The notes under the pieces are model-generated. The model saw only the letters and a list, made by a program, of their open reading frames with translations. It did no database searches and was not told the DNA's origin. A DNA stretch of 64,000 bases from Artemisia argyi (taxonomy: Eukaryota > Streptophyta > Magnoliopsida > Asterales > Asteraceae): the NCBI GenBank assembly GCA_030686995.1, contig CM060688.1:201724718-201788717 (forward strand). Reading direction: 5' to 3'. A program made the translations under genes and the position numbers. Positions within the stretch are counted from its first letter, which is position 1; every line of letters begins with the position of its first letter. Below, piece after piece: positions 21,570-32,527 of this stretch.

Positions 21570-24049
21570 TATACCCTTACACTTGAGATTTGCTTGTCCT
21601 CAAGCAAATGAGCTTTTATTCTACTCAAAAGACAAGTTAGGGGTCATTTAACACTAATATAAAAGTAATTACAACAAATAATCGTTCCACTAAAGACCAA
21701 TAGACAAGCACGGAGGTCATACACAAGCACCTCACAAATAGTGTTTAGATACTCACATCTCTCGGGTGTAATAAAGTAATATAACATCATGGAAATGGAA
21801 GATATCTCTCACTACCTGTCATAGCAAAATAGATTACCATAGGCTTGGGAAAGGATCAAACCTCCACCACATGGCGTAAGCACCTAGGATAAACTATCAA
21901 AGAGGTCTTTTAAAGGGTTATAACGTTAGGTGTAGGGATATGAATTGCACGGTTTTGTTGGATAAAGGAAGTTTTACTGGTGGCGAGTTAACAATCTTGG
22001 TTAATTACAGGTACAAGATGGCGTTGCTAAGCCAAGACTAGACTCGACTTAAGCTAATAAATGAAAAATAACAAAAACATAAAATGAACATAGAATGAAA
22101 ACGGGATGGTAGTCCGTATGTTTTTTCTCTTTTTCTTTTTCTATTTTTTTTTCTTTTTCTTAATTTTTTTTCGATTTTTTTTTTTTTTTTTTTTTTTTTC
22201 ATACACTCTTACCCTACCATCCAAAATAATACATCATAGGGAATGAGAATTCCCCTTACACTTGAATCTTTACATACTTTACATTTAACTAATCTAATGA
22301 CTCGAATTAAGAAAATCAAAACACTTGAAGCACTTTTAAGATTAACGTACATATGGGGGTAATAATATTATGTTCTTCCCCATTACTCCATAAACTAAGT
22401 ACTTACCCATGAGTCCCAATCGTCCCAAAACAATATGTACAAGGATATGACTCGACTTAGCAACCATGTAATCAATTAGAAAGTTAACTTAGGGTTTAAC
22501 AAATAACAATAATGCACTAAAAATGAGCGCATACACGGAAGGCTAAGGCGATTTGGCTGTACATTTAAGTGGGGTGTAACAAATTCTTCCTTTAAGTAAG
22601 ATGCTTAAAGTTAGAAACGAAAAGATAGGCTCGGAGGGGTGTACTAGGGGTATCGTGTACTAAAAATGAGTACAACGCTAAGGGCGTGGGAAAAATTAGT
22701 TGACTTAACTAGCCAAGTATTATGACTTAAATGGTCAAGTAATTATAATACGGGTTTAACACAAGGGTGATCCTAATGCCTCTTATCATGTAGTAAATCC
22801 TACCACACGAATGTAGTCTCACTAGCGGTCTCGGAATGCATCACTAACGCAAGTTCTAGAATCTAAATGCTACCGGTATACTCATAAGCACCAACAATGA
22901 ATGCTTTTCCTATCAAATCTAAAGGCGAACCTCACATTTTTGGGTAGAAAATTTTTCTGAATATACGGTTATGTGCTAGTCATACAATCTCCTATCCATG
23001 AGACGCTTGCTATGGCTAAAGTTTCACTCCTAAATGTTGTAAAAAAATTTAAATTTGGCGCTAAAATTGCACTAACAAGTATTTCTCATAGTTTTATTAC
23101 ACATCTACCTTTAAACAAAACAACTCAAGCGAAAGTGCATATGTAAGGTATCATCTTTTTACCCTCCCCTTACACTTAGGATGAACATTGTCCCCAATGT
23201 TCAAGTAAAGAATGTAAAAGTTAAGAAGTAAAGAGAATGAAATCAAATACTCCCCTGATTCGCTCGGTATGGATTATAGGTTGGCCAGGTTAAATCTTCC
23301 TCCAAGAAAATGAATAATCAAGGCTTCCCTTCCAGAATATAAATCATCTTCTTGTCATAAATAACCTGTAAATCCTGACAACAGTAGACAAGGCAACCTC
23401 GCGTAAAATCGGCGGCATCCTATATAAGTTACTAAATCCTAGAAAACAAAGTAAGATATAATGCTTGTGGAATGAAGTTTGCAGATTTCCTGGAGATTAT
23501 AAAACTTAATAATTCACAAAAACTATAAGACTCCGTTAGAAAAACAAAACCGGTAAAATTTCCAGATTTTAACTCCTGACGCCGTCAAGAGCAATACCCT
23601 GACGCCGTCAGAATGGACCTGCAGAAATTCTTATGTTAAGTTTCCGGAAAATTTCTGGAAAAACTTTGTCCTACTTCCTGGAAAATCCTGCAAAACTTCA
23701 TTATGACTCAATACAAGCATTTGACTCTAACAAATACGAATATACATGTTCATTAAATATTGTGGAGAATCATGATCGGTTTGTTTCTTAAAAACATATT
23801 TGGGGTTTCCCCTTACACTTATCTTTTGCAAAAATACCTTTAGGTTGAAGTTAAGACTAGGCCAAACAACATAATAAAGTATTTCCACATTTTAGTAGAG
23901 AAACATGATCAACCAATAATAAAAATAAAACATGCATACGGAAGCAAATAACAATCAAACAAATAAAATCACACAAAACATGGGTTGCCTCCCAAGAAGC
24001 GCTTTTCTTTATTTACGAGTCTTGTAGCTAGACTCAAAGTCGTGGGTTA
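21570..24049 (-). other. Element A 3' non-coding region with hairpins and purine tracts
   Basis: No open frame of use on either strand. Reading on the minus strand toward the LTR, AAGTGTAAGGG-type purine tracts lie near 23811, 23166, 22254 and 21574, the last next to the LTR and probably the polypurine primer. Two hairpins with 9-bp stems and 4-base loops accompany them at 23182-23203 (TGAACATTG stem) and 21588-21609 (ATTTGCTTG stem). There is a T-rich tract at 22135-22199. Confidence 0.7.
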
Positions 24050-24847
24050 CTACGTGATCTCATCATCAAACATCACATCCTCCTCATTAATCATTTCATT
24101 GTTATTTTCTTGATAATGTTTTACACGTTGTATGTTAACCGTGAATTCCCTACCCTCATCATCAACTAACACTACTGCTCCAAATTTAGAGGAATTCTTC
24201 ACCGTGAACGGCCCATACCATCTAGACTTAAGTTTTCCCGGAAATAATCTCAACCGAGAATTGTATAATAGGACCTTGTCTTCTTCTGAAAATTCTTTGG
24301 GTTTCTTAATTCTTTGATCATGCCATCTTTTAGCTCTCTCTTTATATGTTATGGAGGATTCGTAGGCTTCTAATCTAAGCTCATCAAGCTCGTGTAATTG
24401 CAAAAACCTACTGTTCCCCGCAGTTGTGTAATCTAAGTTGCATGCCTTAAGCGCCCAATAAGCCTTGTGTTCTAATTCTACCGGTAAGTGACATGCCTTA
24501 CCATACACCATGCGGAACGGGGTCGTTCCAATAGGTGTTTTGTAGGCAGTTCGGAATGCCCATAAAGCTTCGTCGAGTTTGAATGACCAGTCCTTTCTGT
24601 TTTGACTAACCATTTTTTCAAGTATTCTTTTAATAGCTCTATTGGTGTTTTCGACTTGGCCATTGGTTTGTGGATGATAGGCGGTGGAGAATCGGTGGGG
24701 CACTCCATACCTCTTCATGACCTTTTCCATTTGTGCGTTGCAAAAATGTGTCCCCCTATCGCTGATGAGAGCTTTCGGAATCCCGAATCTTGCGAAAAGC
24801 TTTTTCAGGAAATGTATGACTACTCTAGCATCATTAGTCCTAAGGGC
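24050..24847 (-). pseudogene. Element A integrase catalytic end and C-terminal domain
   Basis: Same frame as the upstream pol parts, following an in-frame TAA at 24848-24850. The segment continues the integrase core with the last catalytic acidic site in [12 protein letters not shown], then [10 protein letters not shown] and [11 protein letters not shown] of the C-terminal domain, and ends at a natural stop. The first ATG after the nonsense codon is at 24730. In element B the equivalent codon is Gln, so a CAA to TAA change broke the frame here. Integrase inserts the DNA copy into chromosomes; this copy cannot supply it without readthrough. Confidence 0.88.
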
Positions 24848-25873
24848 TTATGCTTCAACCCATTTTGGAACATAGTCAATGGCGACTAAGATGTACTCGT
24901 TTCCCCCTGAGGACGGAAAGGGTCCCATAAAGTCAATCCCCGAAACATCAAATACCTCACAAACTTGTATAAAGTTCTGAGGTGCCTCATCCCTATGTGA
25001 TATATTTCCAGCCCGTTGACATGCATCACACGCTTGTACCATATCTTTTACATCACGGAAAATTGTGGGCCAATAGAATCCTGCATCGAGAATCTTTCGG
25101 GCAGTAACGTTTATCCCATGATGCCCTCCAGAGGGACCGGAGTGACATTCCCTCATGATTTTTACTGCCTCATTCTCCGAAACACAACGCCTTATAATGT
25201 GGTCAGGACACCTTCGGAATAAAAATGGTTCATCCCAGAAGTAATATTTTAGCTGGGAAAAGAACCTCTTCCTCTCGTATTTAGTCAGGTGTTCAGGAAC
25301 AAGTCTACATCTACTTGCGAAGTAATTGGCAAAGTCGGCGTACCATGGTTCCGAATCAAGGATAGACATCAGTTGTTCGTCAGGAAACGAATCCTTAATC
25401 TCACTTCTATCGTGTTTATCCAGGGGGTTTTCAAGACGAGATAGATGATCGGCGGCTAGATTCTCTGCCCCCCTCTTATCGCGAATCTCAACATCAAATT
25501 CTTGTAGCAACAAGATCCACCGAATTAGTCGTGGTTTGGCGTCCTGTTTCACAAACAGATATCTAAGAGCTGAGTGGTCAGTGAAGACGACTGTCTTTGA
25601 AAGGACAAGATATTGTCGGAATTTGTCGAATGCAAACACTACGGCTAATAATTCTTTTTCGGTGGTGGAGTAGTTCTCTTGGGCAGGATTCATGGTTTTG
25701 CTAGCGTAGTAAATAGGTTGGAAAAGCTTGTCACGTCGCTGACCTAGTACAGCCCCGACAGCGAAGTCGCTAGCGTCACACATTATTTCAAATGGTAACT
25801 CCCAGTTAGGTGTGATCATGATTGGAGCTTGAGTGAGTTCCCTTTTTAGGAGGTCGAAAGCATCTTTGCATTC
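24848..25873 (-). pseudogene. Element A RNase H and integrase N-terminal/core segment
   Basis: Continues the pol frame after an in-frame TAA at the end of the reverse transcriptase. It shows RNase H ([14 protein letters not shown], then [10 protein letters not shown]), the integrase HHCC zinc region (HHG...CDACQRAG) and the first catalytic aspartate in [16 protein letters not shown]. It then stops at TAA (24848-24850). In frame with both neighbours, so apart from the two nonsense codons the polyprotein frame is uninterrupted from 29389 to 24050. Confidence 0.88.
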
Positions 25874-28800
25874 TTAGGAAAAATCGAATGGAGCATCCTT
25901 CACAAGCAATTGAGTCATTGGCCGGGCAATTTTGGAGAAGTCCTTGATGAATCTCCGATAAAATCCGGCGTGCCCCAAAAAGCTGCGTATTGCCTTAACA
26001 GTCGTGGGGTATGGTAACTTAGATATAGCTTCAACCTTAGCTTGGTCCACCTCTATCCCGTTCCCTGAAATCTTATGCCCCAGCACAATCCCTTCCTTTA
26101 CCATGAAATGACACTTTTCCCAGTTCAACACCAAGTTGGTTTCCTCGCAACGTTTAAGCATCTTTTCTAAATTAGCAAGACAGCGGTCGAAGGAGTTTCC
26201 GAAGACTGAAAAGTCATCCATGAATACTTCCATGCTGTCTTCCATGAGTTCGTGAAAGATTGCGGTCATGCACCGTTGGAAAGTGACGGGGGCATTACAT
26301 AGCCCAAAAGGCATCCTTTTGTAGGCAAACGTTCCATAGGGGCAAGTAAACGTGGTCTTTTCTTGGTCCTCAGGTGCTATGGGAATTTGAAAATATCCCG
26401 AGAATCCATCTAAGAAGCAATAGTACTCGTGTCCAGATAATCTTTCTAACATCTGATCAATGAATGGTAAGGGAAAGTGATCTTTCCTCGTGGCATCGTT
26501 GAGCTTTCGATAGTCAATGCATACCCGCCATCTAGTGACAGTTCTCTGGGGCACCATCTCACCCTTGTCATTTTTTACTACAGTCATTCCACCCTTTTTA
26601 GGTACAACCTGCACAGGACTGACCCATGGGCTATCCGAGATCGGGTAAATTAGTCCTGCATCCAAAAGTTTGATAACTTCTTTCTTCACTACTTCCTTAA
26701 TGTTAGGTTTCACTCGCCTCTGGGGTTGCACAGTGGGTTTATAATCTTCCTCCATAAGAATCTTATGTGTGCAAAAAGTTGAGTCAATCCCCTTAATGTC
26801 GGCCACACTCCATGCGAGTACCCCCTTGTATTTCTTCAGGACCTCTAAGAGTTTAACTTTTTGTTCCTTTTCCAAGGAAGAGTTTATGATTACCGGGAGT
26901 TGGTTCTCTCCCTGAAGAAAGGCATACTCCAAATGATTAGGGAGCTCTTTAAGATCAACGTCAGGGGGCTCGATAATAGAAGGTTTGAGCTTGTTCTCGG
27001 GCTTTCGGAGCTCGAGATGCTCCGTTGCCTCTTGTCTGGGGTAGAAGGAGACTGCATTAACCTCCTCCGTCTTTTCCACCTCTAGCAAAGGCAGAAAACT
27101 CTCGTCCCGTAGCCAGCCTTCATCGATTTGTTCATCGATGCAATCATCAATGACATCTGTGAGCTCATCTACTTCCCCAATAAAGTAGAGCCGGTTGGAT
27201 GCTTCGAGGGAGAGGTCCATAGAATCCTTAATGTCGAAGGTTGTGCTATCGTCTCCTACTCGCAAGGTCAATTTGCCATCGTAGACATCGATGACTGCAC
27301 GAGCGGTAGCAAGAAATGGTCTACCTAAAATGATAGGTACCACGTCGTCTTCCTCCATATCTAGGATTACGAAGTCGACCGGGAATTTGAATTTCCCAAC
27401 CTTGACTAGCACGTTCTCACATATCCCTTCGGGGTACTTGACTGATCTATCGGCTAGTTGGATGTTCATACGGGTAGGCTTCAATCCGGAATATCCTAGT
27501 TTAAGGAACATAGAGAGAGGCATGAGATTGATACTTGCTCCCAAATCGGCAAGAGCATTCTTGATTGATAGAGGTCCTATAGAGCACGGCAAGGTGAAGC
27601 TGCCCGGATCGTCTACCTTCTTTGGCAGCCCTCGATGGGTCACCACTGAGCATTCTTCCCCCAGGGTTACAAGACCCTCGAGCTTCTTCCTGTTAGCGAG
27701 CAGCTTTTTGAAGTATGTGTTATACTTTGGCATGTGATAGCAAGCATCCAGGAGAGGTATGGTGACAACCGAGTCTTTTAGGTATGACAAGAACCTCTTG
27801 TTATCATTCTCAGTTTTCTGGTTCCTTAGTCGGGATGGGTATGGAATTCTCACAGGTGGGTTAGGAAGGGCTGATGGGGAGGGGGTTGTCACGGGTGGTT
27901 GGTCCGGGGTGCCAATGCCGACATCCTGCTCCTCCTCCCTAGGTTTGTCTGAATCGAGTGTAACGGGGGACGAGTTTGGGTAAGGAGGGTCCTTGGTTGT
28001 CGTCCCGGCCCGTGTGGTTATCGCGAGCATGGGATCTTTTCTTCTTTCTAACGGTGGTTGGAGGTTATCTAGGGCTGAGTTAAGTTTGTTGAAAAATTCT
28101 CCGACATCCTCCTGCTGTTCGTCGAAAAGCTCATTAAGCCCTTTCATTTGCAAGTCTTTTTCTTGAGTGAAGTGACCAAGGTCATCTTCGAAATTGCTCC
28201 TGATCTTGAATTCAGGGCCTCCCTCCCCTTCTCTTTTCCTCACCAGATTTCCCCAAAGGGTATAATCATCATTTTGGTAGAAAGGCAAAAGGGAGGGATC
28301 AGCATAAATGTCTCCTCCTGACAAGCATGCATGTTCAGTTGTGGCTGCTCCTCCGCATTCCTCCACCTCATGCGGACCTCCACAGTAATCGCAGATCAAG
28401 TAAGGATTTGACAGCATCTTAGGTGGTTGCGATCCAGCTAGGCAATCCATTTTTTTGTGAACTTTGCTTAATCGATCCGAGGTGGTTTCAGAAATGCCGA
28501 TAGTCGACTCAGGTTCATCCCAAGTGTCATCCTGGTCTTGGGCATATTCTTCAATCCTGTCCCATCCTTCCTCGGCGCTAAGATTGGCCAATCTTCCTTT
28601 CCTAGATTGGTTGATTCCGTTCCGGTCATTAGAGGAGATATTTTCGTAAAAGATTTGGACCAAGAGCCAAAGTTCGATGCCATGATGTGGGACTTGTCTT
28701 ATTAAATCTTTGAATCTAGTCCACGCTTTATGGAAGGGTTCATCCTTCCCCTTTCGGAAACGAAGGATCCTATCCCTAAATGCTGAGGTTTTTCCAGGTG

Positions 28801-29389
28801 GAAAGAACTTCTCATAGAACTTGGATATGAGTTGCTCCCATGTGAAAATAGATTCGGAAGGGAGTTTGTTATACCATTCTTGGGCTTTTTCGTATAAGGT
28901 GAAAGGGAAGAATCGCAGTCGGGATGTGTTTCTAGTAGCCCCACCCGTATGGATGGTGTCCACTATTTTTAGGAAGTCCTTGATGTGTTGGATTGGATTT
29001 TCCTCATCAAGTCCGTGGAACTTACACACACTTTTGACAAGCCAAATATCATTTTCATGCAAGACCTCGTTGGTATGTTCGTTTGGATAAACAATGGCAT
29101 TGGAAAACCCACGAGGAGTTGGGGAAGAGTAATCCTTGAGACGCTTAGGAGGAGGTATTGTAGGAGTATTCGTCTCGTTGTGGGAGCTCGGGGTTGTGAT
29201 GTGATTTTCTGAATTTTCTTCAGAGAGAGGTGCATCAAAGTCGATAGCAATGCTGGATGGTTCAGGTGTTGAGTGAGTTCGTCTTAACCTACACATTTCT
29301 CTTTCGGGTTCTGCATAAGGCAAGACGAGGTCTTTAGTGGTGCTACGACTCCTAGTGATCCTAAGGTTGGAGAATTCGTTGGTTGCCAT
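25874..29389 (-). CDS. Athila-type gag-protease-reverse transcriptase polyprotein
   Basis: 1171 residues from ATG to an in-frame TAA that interrupts pol. Residues ~110-240 are the retrotransposon gag domain, and a zinc-knuckle-like CDYCGGPHEVEEC starts at 333. The aspartic protease site is DLGAS at 615, a variant of the usual D-S/T-G. The reverse transcriptase runs from about 900, with YPISDSPWVSPVQVV, the primer-grip region and the catalytic FMDDF (Asp 1058-1059), an F-x-DD form of YxDD. The C-terminal end VKDAPFDFS reaches the RT/RNase H connection, where the natural protein would continue. Gag assembles the particle, protease cuts the polyprotein and RT copies the RNA. In element B the stop position is a Gln codon. 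Confidence 0.93.
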   Translation of the reverse strand: MATNEFSNLRITRSRSTTKDLVLPYAEPEREMCRLRRTHSTPEPSSIAIDFDAPLSEENSENHITTPSSHNETNTPTIPPPKRLKDYSSPTPRGFSNAIVYPNEHTNEVLHENDIWLVKSVCKFHGLDEENPIQHIKDFLKIVDTIHTGGATRNTSRLRFFPFTLYEKAQEWYNKLPSESIFTWEQLISKFYEKFFPPGKTSAFRDRILRFRKGKDEPFHKAWTRFKDLIRQVPHHGIELWLLVQIFYENISSNDRNGINQSRKGRLANLSAEEGWDRIEEYAQDQDDTWDEPESTIGISETTSDRLSKVHKKMDCLAGSQPPKMLSNPYLICDYCGGPHEVEECGGAATTEHACLSGGDIYADPSLLPFYQNDDYTLWGNLVRKREGEGGPEFKIRSNFEDDLGHFTQEKDLQMKGLNELFDEQQEDVGEFFNKLNSALDNLQPPLERRKDPMLAITTRAGTTTKDPPYPNSSPVTLDSDKPREEEQDVGIGTPDQPPVTTPSPSALPNPPVRIPYPSRLRNQKTENDNKRFLSYLKDSVVTIPLLDACYHMPKYNTYFKKLLANRKKLEGLVTLGEECSVVTHRGLPKKVDDPGSFTLPCSIGPLSIKNALADLGASINLMPLSMFLKLGYSGLKPTRMNIQLADRSVKYPEGICENVLVKVGKFKFPVDFVILDMEEDDVVPIILGRPFLATARAVIDVYDGKLTLRVGDDSTTFDIKDSMDLSLEASNRLYFIGEVDELTDVIDDCIDEQIDEGWLRDESFLPLLEVEKTEEVNAVSFYPRQEATEHLELRKPENKLKPSIIEPPDVDLKELPNHLEYAFLQGENQLPVIINSSLEKEQKVKLLEVLKKYKGVLAWSVADIKGIDSTFCTHKILMEEDYKPTVQPQRRVKPNIKEVVKKEVIKLLDAGLIYPISDSPWVSPVQVVPKKGGMTVVKNDKGEMVPQRTVTRWRVCIDYRKLNDATRKDHFPLPFIDQMLERLSGHEYYCFLDGFSGYFQIPIAPEDQEKTTFTCPYGTFAYKRMPFGLCNAPVTFQRCMTAIFHELMEDSMEVFMDDFSVFGNSFDRCLANLEKMLKRCEETNLVLNWEKCHFMVKEGIVLGHKISGNGIEVDQAKVEAISKLPYPTTVKAIRSFLGHAGFYRRFIKDFSKIARPMTQLLVKDAPFDFS

Positions 29390-29540
29390 GATGGTGGATG
29401 GTGAAGAGTTACGAACAAAGGCACGAAGAAATAAGATAGACTAAAGAAGACCTAAAAAAATAAAAATAAAAATCTTACTAGAAAGGAATCTAGCAAGTAG
29501 ACCTAATAAAAAGAAATCCTAACCTAGACAATAACTATTC

Positions 29541-29557
29541 CCCGGGCTGCGGCGCCA
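29541..29557 (-). other. Primer binding site of element A
   Basis: On the minus strand TGGCGCCGCAGCCCGGG lies six bases after the 5' LTR. TGGCGCCG primer sites are typical of Athila/Tat elements and are usually assigned to a tRNA-Asp-type primer; I cannot verify the tRNA. Equivalent sites are at 51182-51196 (C) and about 38251-38264 (B). Confidence 0.75.
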
Positions 29558-29563
29558 AAAACT

Positions 29564-30972
29564 TGATGCGTGGGAATCGCACCTTGCTTTACCTCTCGAG
29601 GGATCTCGAGAAGCTTACAACCCCCACCAGGCAGTGTACCTGATCGTTGTAGTATAGTATAGTGACAAGTACCGGGGGATTGATCGTTCAGCTTAGGAAT
29701 AGTGTCGCTAGGATTAGAAAACCTAATTAATAGTTCTAGAGGTGAAAGATGATTATTTTTGTATTTTTATATTTTTATGAAAGCAAGTAAAATCTCGGGT
29801 TTTGGAAGAGTGGGCGGAATTAGTTGCTATTCAACTAACCCAAAGCTATTATATAATTGAAATAAAATAATGAAAATGAAATTAAACTAAATTAAACTAA
29901 GGTTGTGAGCAGTGGTTGGAGAAATTGTGTTTACTTAGACTTCATTACTCCCTAGATATCTTTTACATGTTAATTACTTGTTACACTTGTATGGATGACG
30001 GATTGTATTCCTTAATACCATTCGTGGGGTGGCATACATAACTCCCCAACTCTATGAGCTCTTATCTCCTCCTACACCATGACCCAGCACAACTATAGGC
30101 ATTGTAAACAGTGGCTCATGCATTAAATACAACCAATAAAGACCTAGTACGCCTCGGTTCATGTTTCTTAAGACGTTAAAGCATGTTACCATTTGGAGAT
30201 CTGCCAGTTTTCTTAAGCCTAACATATAATATCATTCATCCAAAACAAGAATAGACAAGTAATCAACACATAATCAACATCTAGGTTTCATTAGATCTAA
30301 GCAAACACAAAAGAGATCTAGCCTAGCATAGTAGAATTGAGACAAGAACAAAATATAAACAACCAACACATAGACATATTGATTGAATTGAAAGTACACT
30401 TATCTCAATTACAATGCAAGGTCTCAAGGGTTTGGAACCCTTGAAAAACCTGTAAAAGAGGCACCAAAATCGTCTTTAGGGTTTCACCAAAACTTCTCTC
30501 CTTTTTAATGAAAAAACTAGAAAACTATATATAGTAAAAATAGGCTGACGGCGTCAAGAGTTACTTGTGACGCCGTCACCTCGCCGCCATATACTTCCTC
30601 GGATGGCCTTGATCCACTTATGATGGCCTATGTGACGCCGTCACCACCCACGATATTTTATTCTTGCCACTTTGACGCCGTCATGAAGCCTACTGACGCC
30701 GTCACCACCTACGGTGTTTAATTCCTCATGTCTGACGCCGTCAAGATGGTGGTCTTGACGCTGTCACCTTGTATCTTCAGCATGGAAATTTGGTACTTTG
30801 CCGTTTTCTTCACTTTTATGCTCCAAAAACGTCCAAAATGGCTTCTTTTCCAGAATTCACTCTCCAAACACCTAAAATCACAAAAGGAACGATTTAGGGC
30901 AATATTTGATCAAATAAAGTCGGATTCGGGCTTAAATGACCCCCTAAAAACGGATCATTTTTCGCCTGATCA
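29564..30972 (-). repeat. 5' LTR of element A
   Basis: 1409 bp, the same length as its partner and about 99% identical by eye. On the plus strand it ends CGCCTGATCA, where the partner has CGCCTCATCA. The U3 array is present with one palindrome mutated (GACGCTGTCA at about 30758). Confidence 0.95.
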
Positions 30973-31360
30973 CTTAATTCCTGGAAAATCCTGCAAAACA
31001 TCATTATGACTCAATACAAGCATTTGACTCAAACAATTACTAATATACATGTTCATTTAATATTGTTGTGGTTCATGCTCAATTTCATTCTTATAAACAA
31101 ATTTGGGTCTCCCTTACACTTAGCTTTTGCAAAATACCTTTATATGTAATTAAGACGAGGTTAAAAACAAGATAAAGCATTTTCACAATTTATTTTGAAA
31201 TATGAGCCACAAACAATAAAAATAAAGCATGCATACGGAAACAAATAAAAACAAACAAACAAACAATCAAACAAATAAAACAAATAAAACTTGGGTTGCC
31301 TCCCAAGAAGCGCTTTTCTTTATTTACGAGTCTTGTAGCTAGACTCAAGGTCACGGGCTA

Positions 31361-32522
31361 TCACGTGACCTCGTCATTAAAGGTTATGTCCTCCTCATTA
31401 ATCATATCATTACCGTTTTCTTGATAATGCTTAACGCGTTGTATGTTCACAGTGAATTCTCTACTCTCGTCGTCCATTAACACTACAGCTCCAGTTTTAG
31501 TGGAGCTTTTCACGGTAAAAGATCCATACCATCTAGATTTAAGTTTTCCAGGAAACATCCTTAAACGAGAATTATATAGTAGAACCTTGTCTCCTTCTGA
31601 GAACTCCTTAGGTCTCTTAATTCATTGGTCATGCCACCTTTTTGCTCTTTCTTTATATGTAACGGAGGATTCATACGCTTCCAGTCTTAATTCATCAAGT
31701 TCCAGGAGTTGTAAGAACCTATTCGTTCCTGCAACCGTATAATCCAAATTACATGCCTTAAGTGCCCAATATGGCTTATGTTCCAGCTCTACTGGAAGGT
31801 GACATGCCTTGCCATAGACCATGCGGAACGGGGTCGTCCCAATGGGTGTTTTATAGGCAGTTAGGAATGCCCATAAAGCCTCATCAAGTTTAAATGACCA
31901 ATCCTTTCTCTTCTGATTGACCATTTTTTCAAGTATTCTCTTAATCGCTCAATTGGTGTTCTCTACTTGACCGTTGGTTTGAGGATGATAAGCGGTGTAG
32001 AATCGATGGGAGACTCCATATCTTTTCATGACCTTTTCCATTTGTGCGTTACAAAAATGGGTTCCCCTGTCACTAATAAGAGTTTTAGGGATGCCAAACC
32101 TAGCAAACAGTTTCTTTAAGAAATGAATAACCACCCTAGCATCGTTGGTTCTAAGGGCTTGTGCCTCTACCCATTTTGAAATATAATCGATGGCCACTAA
32201 GATGTATTCGTTTCCCCCTGAAGATGGAAAGGGGCCCATAAAATCTATCCCCCAAACGTCGAAAACCTCACAAACTTGTATAAAATTCTGATGGGCTTCA
32301 TCCCTCCTTGAGATATTCCCAGCTCGTTGACAAGCATCACATGCTTGTATCATCCCCTTTACATCACGAAATATTGTAGGCCAATAGAACCCTGCATCGA
32401 AAAATTTTCGTGCAGTATGATGCCCCCCAGAGGGGCCTGAATGACATTCTTTCATGATCTTCATTGCCTCTTTCTCCGAAACACAACACCTGATTACTTG
32501 ATCAGGACATCTTCGGAATAAG
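31361..32522 (-). pseudogene. Element B integrase remnant
   Basis: Three open pieces (31361-31558, 31622-31924, 31949-32464) match the integrase of element A, including the CDACQRAG zinc end, [22 protein letters not shown] and the [11 protein letters not shown] tail. Frames are separated by stops (for example where A reads through at about 31620 and 31950), and a few codons are missing before the zinc region. Non-functional. Confidence 0.88.
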
Positions 32523-32527
32523 AAAGG

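Larger units (their letters stand above)
20161..30972 (-). mobile_element. Inner Athila-type Ty3/Gypsy element A, nearly intact
   Basis: 10,812 bp with two 1409-bp LTRs, perfect 5-bp target duplication CTTAA (20156-20160 and 30973-30977), primer site, one long gag-pol frame and a 2.5-kb 3' non-coding region, all on the minus strand. The order gag, protease, reverse transcriptase, RNase H, integrase is that of Ty3/Gypsy. The protein sequence and TGGCGCC primer site fit the Athila lineage. LTRs differ at about 14 positions seen by eye (near 1%), so the insertion is young. Two nonsense codons in pol make this copy defective. The env-like gene found in some Athila elements is absent. Confidence 0.95.

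Noticed and set aside
26861..29250. Several plus-strand frames of 60-148 codons
   Set aside because: Antisense shadows of the Athila gag-pol frame; no domains and biased composition.
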